A stretch of 44,240 bases of DNA from Halobacteriales archaeon QS_8_69_73 (GCA_003022945.1 PXRZ01000068.1:1-44240), one strand, 5' to 3'; numbered from the stretch's first letter, positions 8,163 to 17,924 are shown. Notes: generated from the sequence alone by a model not told the origin. Made by a program: numbers and translations.

Positions 8163-9394
8163 CTACGCGCTGCCCTGTTCGACGCCCAGCGCCGTCAGCG
8201 CCGCTGCCGAGGAGTCGCCCAGTCGGCTGGCGCGGTAGCCGAAGATGTTCTCGTAGCCGCACTCCGACATCAGAACCGGGTGAAGTACCGCGGGGACAAG
8301 TGGTTCGAGACGCCTTCGGCGTCTCGTCATCACGAGAGAGCTTCGCTCTCTCGGACGACCCCGCGGCTTCACCGTTTTGACCGCACGTCCCAAACCGGGC
8401 CGTGCCGTCGCAGGCGAATTTAATTCCCCTCGACCTTTCCCACGGTGGGTCGGCTGGAATTCACACCCGAACGCTCGGTGCGTCCGTGAGGGTCGGCGGC
8501 TCCACCCCGCCCGACAACTCCCGTCGTCGTCCGAAAATCGAAGATGGATTAAGGTCTTTAATCCGTCTTTGTTGGTTTCTGACTATACCAACTGTACGAC
8601 TCGTAGTCTGGTTAATTTTTCGACGGCCTTCACCCTCGGGATCAAGCCCCGAGGCACTCGGCCTGCTCCGCCTGTAGAACGCCGCGTGGGCGACGAGTTC
8701 GACGTCGCCGGCGCGGGCGAACGTCTCGCCGGCCGCGACCCGCTGGAAGTTCTCGACGAGGAGTTCGTCCCCGGCGCCGGGCGGCTTCTCGACGGCGTTC
8801 TCCAGCAGGTAGTAGTCGGGATCCGTGTCCGGAACGTCCTCGTCGGGCAGCGCGTCCGTCACCGCGAGGAAGGCCCGCGCCTGTCGGTGGGGCCTCCGCG
8901 GCGGCGGCGTCGGTGCCCTGACAGCCGGCCTCGACGGTGACGACGGTCCCGCAGTCGGTGAATGAGCCTTCCGTCACCTGGCTGTGGTCGACGACGTGCG
9001 GGACCGGTAGGCTGTCGGCGAGTTCGAACACCCCCGGCTGGCCGTGTTCGAGGAGCGCCATCGGCTCCGGCGTCGAGTGGGTGGCGTGCAGCGACAGCGT
9101 CGGCAGGCCGTCGGTCTCGGCGCACAGTTCGGCGGCCAGCCGCTCCTCGAGGCTGCCGTCGGGGTCGCCGGGGAACGACCGGTTGAGGTCGGTCTCGAGG
9201 TACCGCTCGCCGGCTGCGACGGCCGGCGGGTTGGCGACGACGAGTTTGACGCCGCGCTCCAGCGGCGGATCGGCCGCTCGGAGCCGCTCGACGGCTCGGA
9301 CGCCGCTCGGTTCGTCGCCGTGTATCCCGCCGACGACGGCGACCTCCGGCTCCCCGGAGCCGTGAACCGTCACGTCGGGTTCGGCGTCGTGCAC
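8163..9394 (-). pseudogene. Succinylglutamate desuccinylase/aspartoacylase-type zinc hydrolase, disrupted
   Basis: The N-terminal part (GTG at 9394) has the M14-like zinc motif GGIHGDEPSG and reads well to GCQGTDAAAAEA. A one-base expansion of a C run near 8892-8895 then shifts the frame, and the protein continues as AFLAVTDALPDEDVPDTDPD to ELVAHAAFY at about 8682. The family's C-terminal end (PVLMSECGYENIFGYRASRLG, ending at TAG 8163-8165) is found only about 390 bp further on, separated by hairpin-rich DNA. The gene is thus broken by at least a frameshift and an insertion. Family members remove acyl groups from amino acids; no product can be expected here unless the shifts are sequencing errors. 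Confidence 0.7.
8291..8682. mobile_element. Hairpin-rich insertion inside the AstE-type gene
   Basis: This stretch of about 390 bp separates two parts of one hydrolase gene, so it arrived by insertion or rearrangement. It contains two perfect 9-bp stem, 3-nt loop hairpins (8306-8326 and 8333-8353, both with loop TTC), a 7-bp stem (8546-8564) and a GC-rich stem (8636-8653). It has no transposase gene and no clear target duplication, and it is richer in A+T towards its right end. The words CATCACGAGAGA (8327-8338) recur in the tnpB remnant near 24764. Confidence 0.45.
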
Positions 9395-9485
9395 GCCCGC
9401 CGGTAGACCGGGCGCGCGGATTAACCCGGCGCCGTCGTGCGACGGCGGCGCGGGGTTGATGTGGTCCGGCGTCGTACCGACAGCC

Positions 9486-10160
9486 GTGACACGAGCGGTC
9501 GCCGACGGAATCTACCTGTTGGAGGTCGGCTGGCCGGAGCCGATCGGCGCCAACGCCTACCTCATCGACGACGGCGAGGTGACGCTGGTGGACGCCGGAC
9601 TGCCGGTCGGCCGGCGGTCACTCGCGGCGGAGCTGTCGGCGGTCGGCCACGGCGTCGGCGACCTCGACCGCGTACTGGTCACCCACTACGACCTCGACCA
9701 CGTCGGCGGCCTCCGGGGGCTCGACGCCGATGTCCCCGTCCACGTCGGCGCCGCCGACGCGCGGCTGGCCGACGGCACCTGGGCGCCGCCGCCGGCTCAC
9801 CCGAAGGGGGCCTTCCACCGACTGCTGCGGCGACTGTTCCCTCTATCGGAGAACGTCCAGCCGGTGACCGACGGCGACCGCGTCGGCGGCTTCCGGGCCG
9901 TCCACGCCCCCGGCCACAACCCCGGACACACCGTGTTTCTCCACGACGACCTCGGGGCGGCGCTGCTCGGGGACCTGGTCCGGGAACGGGACGGCCGGTT
10001 CCGGCCGCCGCCGTGGATCGACTCCTACGATCTCGGCCGGCTGGCGGAGAGCGTCGACCGCGTCGCAAGCGAGTCCTTCGAGCACGCCTGCGTCGGCCAC
10101 GGCCGGCCGGTGTCGCCGGACGGCGGCGACCGCCTGCGGCGACTGGCGGCAGAACTGTAG
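9486..10160 (+). CDS. MBL-fold metallohydrolase
   Basis: The 224-residue product has the beta-lactamase-fold landmarks. GANAYLID and LVDAGLP form the first strands, THYDLDHVGG is the metal motif (with Tyr in place of the second His of HxHxDH), and HAPGHNPGHTVFL supplies the next His ligand, followed by LLGDLV with its Asp. I prefer the GTG at 9486 because the conserved part begins right after it; an in-frame ATG at 9456 is an alternative. The substrate is unknown. It is divergent from the AstE-type pseudogene and lies 40 nt before the FAD oxidoreductase gene, so the two may share a transcript. Confidence 0.82.
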   Translation: MTRAVADGIYLLEVGWPEPIGANAYLIDDGEVTLVDAGLPVGRRSLAAELSAVGHGVGDLDRVLVTHYDLDHVGGLRGLDADVPVHVGAADARLADGTWAPPPAHPKGAFHRLLRRLFPLSENVQPVTDGDRVGGFRAVHAPGHNPGHTVFLHDDLGAALLGDLVRERDGRFRPPPWIDSYDLGRLAESVDRVASESFEHACVGHGRPVSPDGGDRLRRLAAEL

Positions 10161-10200
10161 CCGGCCGCGGGCTTTTGCAGGCGGCGCACGAACGAAGAGT

Positions 10201-11229
10201 ATGGACCTGGCAATCGTCGGCGCCGGCGCCGCCGGCGCGGCGGCCGCCTACGCGCTGCGGGCGACGGACCACGACGTAATCGTGTTCGAGAAGTCACGCG
10301 GCGTCTGTGGCCGCGCCGCGACCCGCCGACGGGGCGACTGCACGTACGACCACGGCGCCAACTACGTGAAGGACGACAGCGAGCGGGTGACGGAGCTGCT
10401 GACCGAGACGCTGCCGACGGAGGGGCTCGTCGCCGTCGACGATCCCGTCTGGACGTTCGACGCCGACGGCCGAATCGCCGAAAGCGACCGGCCGACGGAG
10501 ACGAAGTGGAGCTACGAGCGCGGCATCACCCAGCTGGCGAAGCGGCTGTTCGCGGAGACGGACGCCGAAATCGCCCTCGAAACGCGGGTCGGCGGGCTCG
10601 AGCGGACCGGCGACCGCTGGCGGCTCGGCGACGTCGACGACGACCCGCTCGGGAGCTTCGACGCCGTGCTGTTGACGCCGCCGGCGCCGCAGACGGCGGA
10701 GTTGCTGACGGCGACGACGTGGGACGACCCCCGCCGGGCGGAGCTGGCGGCCGCCGTCGAGGCCGTCCCCTACCGGACCATCTATACGGTGCTGCTGCAC
10801 TACCCCTTCGAGCTCGACCGGTCGTGGTACGGGCTGGTCAACACCGATCGCGAGCACGAGGTGGGGTGGCTCTCCCGCGAGGAGTGCAAGGACGGCCACG
10901 TCCCCGACGGCGAGTCGCTGCTGGTCGCCCAGATGTCGCCGGCGTGGTCGAGCCGCCGCTACGACGACCCGAGCGACGAAGTGAAAGCCGACGCGGCCGG
11001 CATCGTCGCGGAGCTGCTCGGCGACGAGCGGCTGGCCGACCCCGACTGGACCGACCGCCAGGGGTGGCTGTACGCCCTGCCGGACGAGGGCGCCGACGCG
11101 GAGACGCTCCGGGCGGCCGAACCCGAGGGGCTCTACTTCGCCGGCGACTGGGTGGCCGGCGACGGCCGGGTCCACCTGGCCGTCGAGAGCGGCCTCGACG
11201 TCGGCGAGCGCATCGCCGACGCCGGCTGA
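10201..11229 (+). CDS. FAD-dependent amine oxidase/renalase-like oxidoreductase
   Basis: The 342-residue protein begins with a Rossmann dinucleotide site (VGAGAAGAAAAYAL, residues 6-19) with the acidic end at FEKSRG, followed by GRAATRR, as in renalase-like and amine-oxidase-like flavoproteins. The C-terminal GLYFAGDWVAG segment is the second FAD contact. The substrate cannot be told from the sequence. The gene directly follows the MBL hydrolase gene on the same strand and converges with an MBL pseudogene. Confidence 0.85.
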   Translation: MDLAIVGAGAAGAAAAYALRATDHDVIVFEKSRGVCGRAATRRRGDCTYDHGANYVKDDSERVTELLTETLPTEGLVAVDDPVWTFDADGRIAESDRPTETKWSYERGITQLAKRLFAETDAEIALETRVGGLERTGDRWRLGDVDDDPLGSFDAVLLTPPAPQTAELLTATTWDDPRRAELAAAVEAVPYRTIYTVLLHYPFELDRSWYGLVNTDREHEVGWLSREECKDGHVPDGESLLVAQMSPAWSSRRYDDPSDEVKADAAGIVAELLGDERLADPDWTDRQGWLYALPDEGADAETLRAAEPEGLYFAGDWVAGDGRVHLAVESGLDVGERIADAG

Positions 11230-11235
11230 CGGGCG

Positions 11236-11895
11236 TCGGCGTCGGTGCCGCCCGCCTCGGCCGCCGTCCTTCCGGTAGACGGACGCCTCGAGCGTCTCAC
11301 CGGCGTCGGACAGCACCGACGAGCCGTAAAACGAGCCCGACGTTGAATAGCACCGACGGGCCTCCAGCGACGCCTCGACGCGGTCGAGGACGTCGGTGTA
11401 GACGCCCGGCGGCAGGTGGAAGAAGCCGGGCGGCAGGCCGCGCCGGTCGGCCCCGGAGACGGCGTCGGTCAGCACCGCGACGCCGCAGGCTTCGTCGACG
11501 AGGGCGTGCTGGTGGTCGCGGTGACCGGGGACGTGGACGACCTCGAACGGCCCGACCGCGTTGCCGTCGTCGTCGCCGTGGCGGTGGTCCGATTCGCACT
11601 CGAACTCGGGGGCCGCGTCCTCGGGGACGTGCGTCTCGAGCCACGACTCGCGGACGACGGCGTCGAAGCCGCCGACCTGGTCGAGGTCGGTGTGAGTGAC
11701 GACCAGCCGTTCGGGGTCGACGCCGGTCGCCGCGATGCCGTCCGGTAGCGCGCCCGCCGTCGACGGCAGTCCGCGGTCGACGAGCGTGCCGTCGTCGAAG
11801 AGAAACGCGCGGACGCGGCCGGTCTCCGTTCGGCGCAGGCGTCGCGGACGCCGCCGAGGAGGTCCGTCGGCCGGCGACCACGGAGTTCCACCGGG
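11236..11895 (-). pseudogene. MBL-fold hydrolase, degenerate
   Basis: On the minus strand the segments AFLFDDGTLVDRGLPSTAG, VVTHTDLDQVGGFDAVV, EVVHVPGHRDHQHALV and GVAVLTDAVSG are those of an MBL-fold hydrolase of the haloarchaeal kind. The frame is broken near the 3' end: VLFNVGLVL and YGSSVLSDAGETLEASVYR, which normally follow each other, lie in two different frames around 11325-11350. The N-terminus has no credible start and is also out of frame. I read this as a decayed gene, although two indel errors could produce the same picture. Confidence 0.6.
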
Positions 11896-12022
11896 GCCAG
11901 AGAGCGGGTACAGGCGGCGGGCGCGGCCGGCGGCGCGTGCGCCGACGCGACGGGTCGGCCAGGGGGCGTGCGCCTCGCTGGTAGACCGAAGACACAAGCC
12001 GGCGGCGACCGCGCCGTGCGGT

Positions 12023-13042
12023 ATGGCCCCGCAGTACGAGCCCGTCGAGTCGCCCGACGCGACGACCGTCTTCCCGTACCACGACCTGGAGCCGCCGACG
12101 ACGGCCGACGTCTACCGGGCCCGCGAGATCGTCGGCGACCGCCTGCCGGAGACGCCGCTAGTCCGCAGCGAGTGGCTGTCCGCGGAGCTCGACGCCGAGG
12201 TCTACCTCAAACGGGAGGACACGCTGCCGACCGGCGCGTTCAAAGTTCGCGGTGGAGTGAATCTAGTCGCCGACCTCGACCCGGCGTTCCGCGAGCCGGG
12301 GCTGATCGCCGCCAGCACCGGCAACCACGGCGGGTCGGTCGCTTACGCCGCCCGCGAGTTCGATGTATCTGCGACCGTCTGCGTCCCCGAGGACGCCAAC
12401 CCGGGGAAAGTCCGCGCGATGGAGCGACTCGGCGCCCGGGTCGTCCGTCGCGGGGCGTCGTTCGACGACGCCCGCGAGCACGCCGAGCGGCTGGCGGCCG
12501 AGGATGGCTACCGGTACGTCCACTCGGCCAACGAACCCGACCTGGTCGCCGGCGTCGGGACCGCGGGCCTGGAGGTGGTCGACGCCCTGCCGGACGTCGA
12601 CGTCGTCTTCTGCCCGGTCGGCGGCGGCTCGAGCGCCGCCGGGTACTGTCTGACCGTCGGCGCCGTCGCCGACGCCGACGTGGTCGGGGTCCAGTCGGCG
12701 GCCGCACCGGCGATGTATCGCGCCTGGGCGGAGGGGACGCTGGAGCCGCACGACCGGATGGAGACCGTCGCCGAGGGGCTGGCGACGAGCGTCCCGTTTG
12801 CGCTGACGGCCCGACTGTTACGGAACCGGCTAGACGACTTCCGGCTGGTCGACGACGAGGCGATGCTGTCGGCGGTCCGGCGGCTCTACGAGGCCGAACA
12901 GGTCCTGATGGAGGTGGCGTGTGCCACGAGCATGGCGGCGCTGCTGGAGGCCGGCGACGAGGTGGCCGGCCGGACGGTCGTGCTGCCGGTGTCGGGCCGG
13001 AACCTCGAGGCCGAGAAGCTGCGGTCGATCCTCGACGGCTGA
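12023..13042 (+). CDS. Threonine/serine dehydratase-like PLP enzyme
   Basis: The 339-residue protein is a fold-type II PLP enzyme. The PLP lysine is Lys74 in TGAFKVRGG, the substrate loop is ASTGNHGGSVAYAA, and the phosphate-binding glycine loop is PVGGGSSAAGY. It has catalytic-domain length only, with no ACT regulatory domain, so it resembles the catabolic or unregulated threonine ammonia-lyase type. It could equally act on serine or a modified amino acid. ATG 12023 is chosen because the upstream frame is antisense to the MBL pseudogene. Confidence 0.85.
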   Translation: MAPQYEPVESPDATTVFPYHDLEPPTTADVYRAREIVGDRLPETPLVRSEWLSAELDAEVYLKREDTLPTGAFKVRGGVNLVADLDPAFREPGLIAASTGNHGGSVAYAAREFDVSATVCVPEDANPGKVRAMERLGARVVRRGASFDDAREHAERLAAEDGYRYVHSANEPDLVAGVGTAGLEVVDALPDVDVVFCPVGGGSSAAGYCLTVGAVADADVVGVQSAAAPAMYRAWAEGTLEPHDRMETVAEGLATSVPFALTARLLRNRLDDFRLVDDEAMLSAVRRLYEAEQVLMEVACATSMAALLEAGDEVAGRTVVLPVSGRNLEAEKLRSILDG

Positions 13043-13089
13043 GCGGCCCGACCCGTCAGGCCTTTCTCCGGGCCGCCGCAGTTCCAGAC

Positions 13090-15330
13090 ATGGACAGAAA
13101 GCGGGCGATGACCAGCGTCGACCTCGCGGCGCTCGTCGGCGAGCTCCGGGGGTACACCGGCGCCGTCGTCGACAAGGCCTACCTCTACGGCGACGACCTC
13201 GTCCGGCTGAAGATGCGGGACTACGAACGCGGCCGCATCGAACTCATGCTCGAAGTCGGCGACCCCAAGCGCGCCCACGTCGCCGCGCCCGAGCACGTCC
13301 CGGACGCCCCCGGCCGGCCGCCGAACTTCGCGATGATGCTGCGGAACCGCATCGCCGGCGCCACCCTCGAAGGCGTCGAGCAGTACGGCTTCGACCGCAT
13401 CCTCACCTTCCGCTTCGAGCGGGAGGACGGGACGACGCTCCTCGTCGCGGAGCTGTTCGGCGACGGCAACGTCGCGGTGACGAACGAGGACCGGGAGGTG
13501 ATCGACTGTCTGGACACCGTCCGGCTGCGCTCCCGGACGATCGCGCCCGGCAGCCAGTACGGCTACCCTGACGAGCGGTTCAGCCCGCTGGACTGCGACT
13601 ACGAGGCCTTCGCCGCGAAGATGGACGACTCCGACACCGATATCGTGCGGACGCTGGCGACGCAGCTGAACTTCGGCGGGCTGTACGCCGAGGAACTGTG
13701 CACCCGGGCCGGCGTCGAGAAGACCGTCGACATCGACGAAGCGACCGAAAGCCAGTACGAGGCGCTGTTCGGCGCCCTCAAGCGGCTCCGGGAGCCGCTC
13801 CTGGCCGGCGAGACCGACCCGCGGCTGTACGAGGAACGCGAGGCCGACGGCGGGGAGGCCTCGGATGAGCCGAGCGGGAGGACCAACCACGGGGAGGGAC
13901 GACACGCGAGCCGCGAGGCCGACGGTGGGGAGGCCTCGGACGAGCCGAGCGGCGGGAAGCCGCGCGGCCAGGTCGTCGACGCGACGCCGCTGCCGCTGGA
14001 GGAACACGCCGACGCCGGCTACGAGGCGACGGCCTTCGAGAACTTCAACGGCGCCATCGACGAGTACTTCCACCGACTGGAGCAGGAGGCCGACGCCGAG
14101 AGCGACCCCGGGAGCGCCCGGCCGGACTTCGAGGCCGAAATCGAGAAGTACGAGCGCATCATCGACCAGCAGCGCGGTGCCATCGAGAAGTTCGAACGAC
14201 AGGCCGAGGCCGAACAGCGGAAGGCGGAGCTGCTGTACGGCAACTACGACCTCGTCGACGAGGTGTGCTCGACCGTCCGGGCGGCCCGCGAGGACGAGGT
14301 GCCGTGGAGCGACATCGGGGCGCGGTTCGAGGAGGGCGCCGAGCAGGGTATCCCCGCAGCGGAGGCGGTCGTCGGCGTCGACGCCGCGGAGGGGACGGTG
14401 ACGCTCGACCTCGGGGACGCCGAGGTCGAGGTCGAGGTCGACCCCTCGATGGGCGTCGAGAAGAACGCCGACCGCCTCTACACCGAGGCCAAGCGGGTCC
14501 GCGAGAAGAAAGAAGGCGCCCAGGCGGCCATCGCGGACACCCGCGAGGACCTCGAAGCGGTCGAGGAGCGCCGCGAGGAGTGGGAGGCCGCCGACGGGAA
14601 CCACGAGGACGAAAGCGAGGGCGATGAGGACGTCGAGCGCGACTGGCTGTCGATGGAGTCGGTTCCGGTCCGGTACGACGAGAAGTGGTACGAGCGATTC
14701 CGGTGGTTCCGGACCAGCGACGGCTTCCTCGTGCTGGGCGGCCGCAACGCCGACCAGAACGAAGAGCTCGTCAAGAAGTACACCGAGCCGTCGGACCGCT
14801 TCTTCCACGCCCAGGCCCACGGCGCGCCGGTGACGGTGCTGAAGGCGACGGAACCCGACGAGGCGGCCCGCGACATCGAGATTCCCGGCTCGAGCCGCCG
14901 GGAGGCCGCGCGGTTCGCCGTCTCCTATTCGTCGGTCTGGAAGGACGGCACGTTCGAGGGCGACGTCTACGAGGTCGACCCCGATCAAGTGTCGAAGACC
15001 CCCGAGAGCGGCGAGTACATCGAGAAGGGCAGCTTCGTCGTCCGCGGCGACCGCGAGTACTACCGCGACGTCTCGGTCGGCGTCGCCGTCGGCATCAAAT
15101 GCGAGCCGGACACCCGGGTCGTCGGCGGGCCGCCGGCCGCGATCGAGCCGCGGACGGAAACGTCGGTGCGGCTCGAGCCGGGCCGGTACGCACAGAACGA
15201 CATCGCCAAGCGGATCTACCGGACCTTCCGAGAGCGGTTCGCCGACACCAGCTTCGTCCGGAAGGTCGCCAGCGCCGACCGCGTCCAGGAGTTCTGCCCG
15301 GCCGGCGGGAGCCGGACCGTCGACGACTAA
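13090..15330 (+). CDS. rqcH: RqcH/NEMF (Tae2)-type ribosome quality control protein
   Basis: The 746-residue protein has the NFACT layout: NFACT-N (about 5-240), a helical coiled-coil region (about 325-530, rich in Glu, Lys and Ala) and NFACT-R (about 555-665, with RWFRTSDGFLVLGGRNADQN). Family knowledge: RqcH binds the large subunit with stalled peptidyl-tRNA and adds C-terminal alanine-type tails. Residues about 254-293 are an odd low-complexity insertion in which EADGGEASDEPSG occurs twice, at the border of NFACT-N and the helical part. It lies 47 nt after the dehydratase gene and only 1.5 kb from pelA, another stalled-ribosome factor. Confidence 0.93.
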   Translation: MDRKRAMTSVDLAALVGELRGYTGAVVDKAYLYGDDLVRLKMRDYERGRIELMLEVGDPKRAHVAAPEHVPDAPGRPPNFAMMLRNRIAGATLEGVEQYGFDRILTFRFEREDGTTLLVAELFGDGNVAVTNEDREVIDCLDTVRLRSRTIAPGSQYGYPDERFSPLDCDYEAFAAKMDDSDTDIVRTLATQLNFGGLYAEELCTRAGVEKTVDIDEATESQYEALFGALKRLREPLLAGETDPRLYEEREADGGEASDEPSGRTNHGEGRHASREADGGEASDEPSGGKPRGQVVDATPLPLEEHADAGYEATAFENFNGAIDEYFHRLEQEADAESDPGSARPDFEAEIEKYERIIDQQRGAIEKFERQAEAEQRKAELLYGNYDLVDEVCSTVRAAREDEVPWSDIGARFEEGAEQGIPAAEAVVGVDAAEGTVTLDLGDAEVEVEVDPSMGVEKNADRLYTEAKRVREKKEGAQAAIADTREDLEAVEERREEWEAADGNHEDESEGDEDVERDWLSMESVPVRYDEKWYERFRWFRTSDGFLVLGGRNADQNEELVKKYTEPSDRFFHAQAHGAPVTVLKATEPDEAARDIEIPGSSRREAARFAVSYSSVWKDGTFEGDVYEVDPDQVSKTPESGEYIEKGSFVVRGDREYYRDVSVGVAVGIKCEPDTRVVGGPPAAIEPRTETSVRLEPGRYAQNDIAKRIYRTFRERFADTSFVRKVASADRVQEFCPAGGSRTVDD
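13843..13965 (+). repeat. In-frame low-complexity direct repeat within rqcH
   Basis: Two copies of a block encoding READGGEASDEPSG, at about 13839-13878 and 13915-13954, flank a linker. Each copy contains the small stem CTCGG-N5-CCGAG. The insert keeps the frame and resembles inserts in elp3 and bioU. Confidence 0.75.
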
Positions 15331-15920
15331 CGTCGCATCGTCGCGGACGGCCGACCGCCGGGGGCCGCGCCGGCCGTCTCGACCCGGTAGGGCAACCGTA
15401 CGGTCGCGGGCCGGTGGGCCACGTTCAGTCGAGCGAGAGCCTGCCGGCCGGCCGGCGTCGGGTGGGAGTTCGAGCGGGAGGGGCGTTCGGAGACGCCGCC
15501 ATCGCCGCCGAAGTGCGCCGACCTTCTCGCCGGAAGACCACCGGTCGGCAGCGCGCGGGATGTGACGCGCTCCCACGACCAAGGCCGTGGGCTTCCCGAG
15601 GTTCTCATGTTATTCCCGTCGATTCGGATGGTTGGGAATCTAAGCTTTGTGGACTGTCGGCCACTGGCTCCGCCACGAAGCCGTTACTCGTCCCCGCGAC
15701 GGGCTTCGAGTTACCTGATTGTATTTACGACAGTCGGCGTGGTCGGCTCACTGTTTTGATTTCGGCAGAGTGCCGTGGCAAACACCGAGTCAACTGCCAG
15801 TTTTCCACGCACATCCCTCCGTACACCGCAACAAGATGTGAATCTTCGGCGCACAGTGAAAGTAGATGATGACGGGCGATTCATCCCACGGCTAAAGTCG
15901 TGGGTTTTCTCGCCCTACAA
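15331..15920. mobile_element. IS200/IS605-type end remnant in an intergenic region
   Basis: No gene is credible in this 620-nt gap. Two copies of the hairpin CCCACG-N8-CGTGGG lie at 15572-15591 and 15885-15904, each followed by a pyrimidine-rich tail (GCTTCC, TTTTCT). In haloarchaea this kind of hairpin commonly marks the right end of IS1341/TnpB-type elements. The approximately 310 nt between them has no transposase gene. It may be a non-autonomous derivative or two nested ends. The segment 15331-15550 holds nothing I recognise. Confidence 0.45.
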
Positions 15921-15924
15921 ATCA

Positions 15925-15930
15925 TATAAA
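15925..15930 (+). promoter_or_regulatory. TATA box of the DUF4013 gene
   Basis: TATAAA lies 24-29 nt before the GTG start at 15954, the usual distance for a leaderless haloarchaeal transcript. It begins about 20 nt after the right-hand IS-end hairpin. Confidence 0.55.
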
Positions 15931-15953
15931 CGACCGCGTCCCCTCTTCGAGAC

Positions 15954-16778
15954 GTGTTCCGCGCGTCGCTGTCGTACGCCGTTCGGCGCAACCGTGCCGT
16001 CGTCGCCGGCGGCGGGCTCGTGCTCGTCACCTTCCCGTTCGCTTTTGCGGCCGCCGCGGAGGGCCGGCTGCGGTACCTCGCGCTTTTGGGGCTGCTGCCG
16101 TGGCTGCTGCTGCGCGGCTATTACGTACGGGTGATCCGGACGACGGTCGGCCGCGAGCGTCCGACACTACCGCCGTTCGATCGGCCCCGGCGGCTCCTCC
16201 GGGACGGCCTCGGGTCGCTGGTCGTCGCCGGCTGTTACCTGCTGCCCGGAGCGGTCGTTCTCGGGCCGCTGGCCTACGCCCGTGCGGTCGGAACGGACGT
16301 CGGGACGCTCGTCGGCGGCCTGCCGTCGCCGGTCGCCGACGTCGCCGTCTCGGCGACGGGCGTCGTCGTCGTGGTCGCGCTGATGTACACCCTCGGGGCG
16401 CTGTACGCGATTCCGGTGGCGGTGACGCGGTTCGCCCACGCCGACCGGCTCCGGGCGGCGTTCGACCTCCGGCGGGTCGTCGCCGGCGCGCTCACCGAGG
16501 ACTACGCCGTCGCCTGGGGGATATCGATGTTACTGCAGGCGCTCGGCTTCCCGCTCGCGTACGCTCTCCGGCTGCTGCTCGTCGGCTTCGCGCTGCACTT
16601 CGTCGTCGGCGCCGCCGTCCGGTACTGCTACGGACAGGGCGTCGGTGCCGGGCTGGGGCTGTCGCCGGTCGTCCCGGATCCCTCACCCCGGGGCGGGCGG
16701 AACGACCGCCGGGGTCGGCCGGCCGATGACGACCCGGCCCGGGTCCGCGGTGCCGACCGGGAACGGGAGCGTACTTAG
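15954..16778 (+). CDS. DUF4013-type membrane protein
   Basis: The 274-residue protein has six or more hydrophobic segments. It begins with [19 protein letters not shown] and carries the [17 protein letters not shown] and [17 protein letters not shown] segments typical of archaeal DUF4013 proteins. The C-terminal 40 residues are charged and disordered. The function is unknown. The GTG start fits the TATA box at 15925. It ends 22 nt before pelA, so the two may be read together. Confidence 0.75.
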   Translation: MFRASLSYAVRRNRAVVAGGGLVLVTFPFAFAAAAEGRLRYLALLGLLPWLLLRGYYVRVIRTTVGRERPTLPPFDRPRRLLRDGLGSLVVAGCYLLPGAVVLGPLAYARAVGTDVGTLVGGLPSPVADVAVSATGVVVVVALMYTLGALYAIPVAVTRFAHADRLRAAFDLRRVVAGALTEDYAVAWGISMLLQALGFPLAYALRLLLVGFALHFVVGAAVRYCYGQGVGAGLGLSPVVPDPSPRGGRNDRRGRPADDDPARVRGADRERERT

Positions 16779-16800
16779 GGCCGCCGGCCCGAGGACCGGC

Positions 16801-17868
16801 ATGCGCGTTGCCGACCGACGGGCCGTCGAGGGCGACCGCGAGCGCATCACGGTCGTTCCCGAGAGCCTCGACGACCTGTGGCACCTTACCTACGTCATCG
16901 AGCCGGGGGACCTCGCCGCGGCCGACACGACCCGGCGCATCCAGCGCGACGACGACAGGACCCGCGACACGGGCGGTCAGCGCGAACCCATGTGGGTCCG
17001 GCTTTCAGTGACCGACGTCGAGTTCGCGAAGTTCTCCAACCGGCTGCGCGTCGGCGGCGAGATCGTCGATTGCTCCCGGGAGGACCAGCTCGGCTTTCAC
17101 CACACGCTCAACGTCGAGGCCCACGACGAACTCGAGGTGGAAAAGGCCTGGCAGGTCGACCAGCTCGAACGGCTCGAGGAGGCCGTCGAGGCCGCCGAAC
17201 AGCCGGACGTCGCCGTCGCCACCGTCGAGGAGGGCGCCGCCCACGTCCACGCCGTCGCCCAGTACGGCGTCGACGAGCGGGCCTCCATCACCGCCACGAC
17301 CGGCAAGGGCGAGTTCGCCCGCTCCCGCGAGGAGCTGTTCGAGGAGCTGACGACGGTGCTGGCCCGGCTCGACGTCGACGCCATCGTCCTGGCCGGGCCC
17401 GGCTTCACCAAACGGGACGCCCTCGATTACGTCGAAAGCGAGGCACCGGACGTCGCCGACCGGGTCCGGACGGTCGACACCGCCAGCGTCGGCGACCGGG
17501 GCGTCCACGAGGTGCTGAAGCGGGGTGCCGTCGAGGAGATCCAAACCGAGACCCGCATCGCCCGGGAGGCCGAACTCGTCGACGAGCTGATGGAACGCAT
17601 CGGCGAGGGCGCGAAGGTCGCATACGGAATCGACGAGTCGGCAAAGGCTGCCGATTACGGTGCCGTCGACACGCTCCTGATGCTGGACGAGCGACTCCGC
17701 GCCGAACGGGCCGGCGAGGGCGACTGGGACGTCGACGTTAACGAGGTCGTCGAGAGCGTCGAACAGCAGGGCGGCGACGTGACCGTCTTCTCACACGAGT
17801 TCGACCCCGGTCAGCAGCTCGCCAACCTCGGCGGCGTCGCGGCGCTGCTGCGCTACCGGCTGAACTGA
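16801..17868 (+). CDS. pelA: Pelota (Dom34) ribosome rescue factor
   Basis: The 355-residue protein has the three eRF1-related domains: the N-terminal Sm-like domain (about 1-120, with [19 protein letters not shown]), a central domain (about 125-255, [14 protein letters not shown]) and a C-terminal domain (about 260-355, [21 protein letters not shown] and a [10 protein letters not shown] end). As expected for Pelota, it lacks the GGQ motif of release factors. Family knowledge: with aEF1A or ABCE1 it splits ribosomes stalled on mRNA. Its nearness to rqcH suggests a ribosome-rescue neighbourhood. Confidence 0.95.
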   Translation: MRVADRRAVEGDRERITVVPESLDDLWHLTYVIEPGDLAAADTTRRIQRDDDRTRDTGGQREPMWVRLSVTDVEFAKFSNRLRVGGEIVDCSREDQLGFHHTLNVEAHDELEVEKAWQVDQLERLEEAVEAAEQPDVAVATVEEGAAHVHAVAQYGVDERASITATTGKGEFARSREELFEELTTVLARLDVDAIVLAGPGFTKRDALDYVESEAPDVADRVRTVDTASVGDRGVHEVLKRGAVEEIQTETRIAREAELVDELMERIGEGAKVAYGIDESAKAADYGAVDTLLMLDERLRAERAGEGDWDVDVNEVVESVEQQGGDVTVFSHEFDPGQQLANLGGVAALLRYRLN

Positions 17869-17924
17869 TGCTGAACACCGTCCGCCACTCCGGTATCGAA
17901 CACCTTCGTGCGGTCGAATCGGTG

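Noticed and set aside
5938-8262. Very long minus-strand frame opposite elp3
   Set aside because: It is an antisense shadow; the plus strand has the radical SAM and GNAT motifs and haloarchaeal codon use.
8440-8520. tRNA-like stem (GGCGG-CTCCACC-CCGCC) in the AstE insertion
   Set aside because: It looks like a T-arm, but the loop lacks TTC, and no D-arm or anticodon arm fits upstream.
12886-15582. 898-codon minus-strand frame opposite rqcH
   Set aside because: It is antisense to a clear NFACT protein and rich in Val, Leu, Gly and Asp in the way typical of shadows at high GC.
15327-15608. Minus-strand frame with a TPAGRQALARL motif like PadR/MarR regulators
   Set aside because: The rest of the frame has no helix-turn-helix and it runs into the IS-end hairpin; too little to call.
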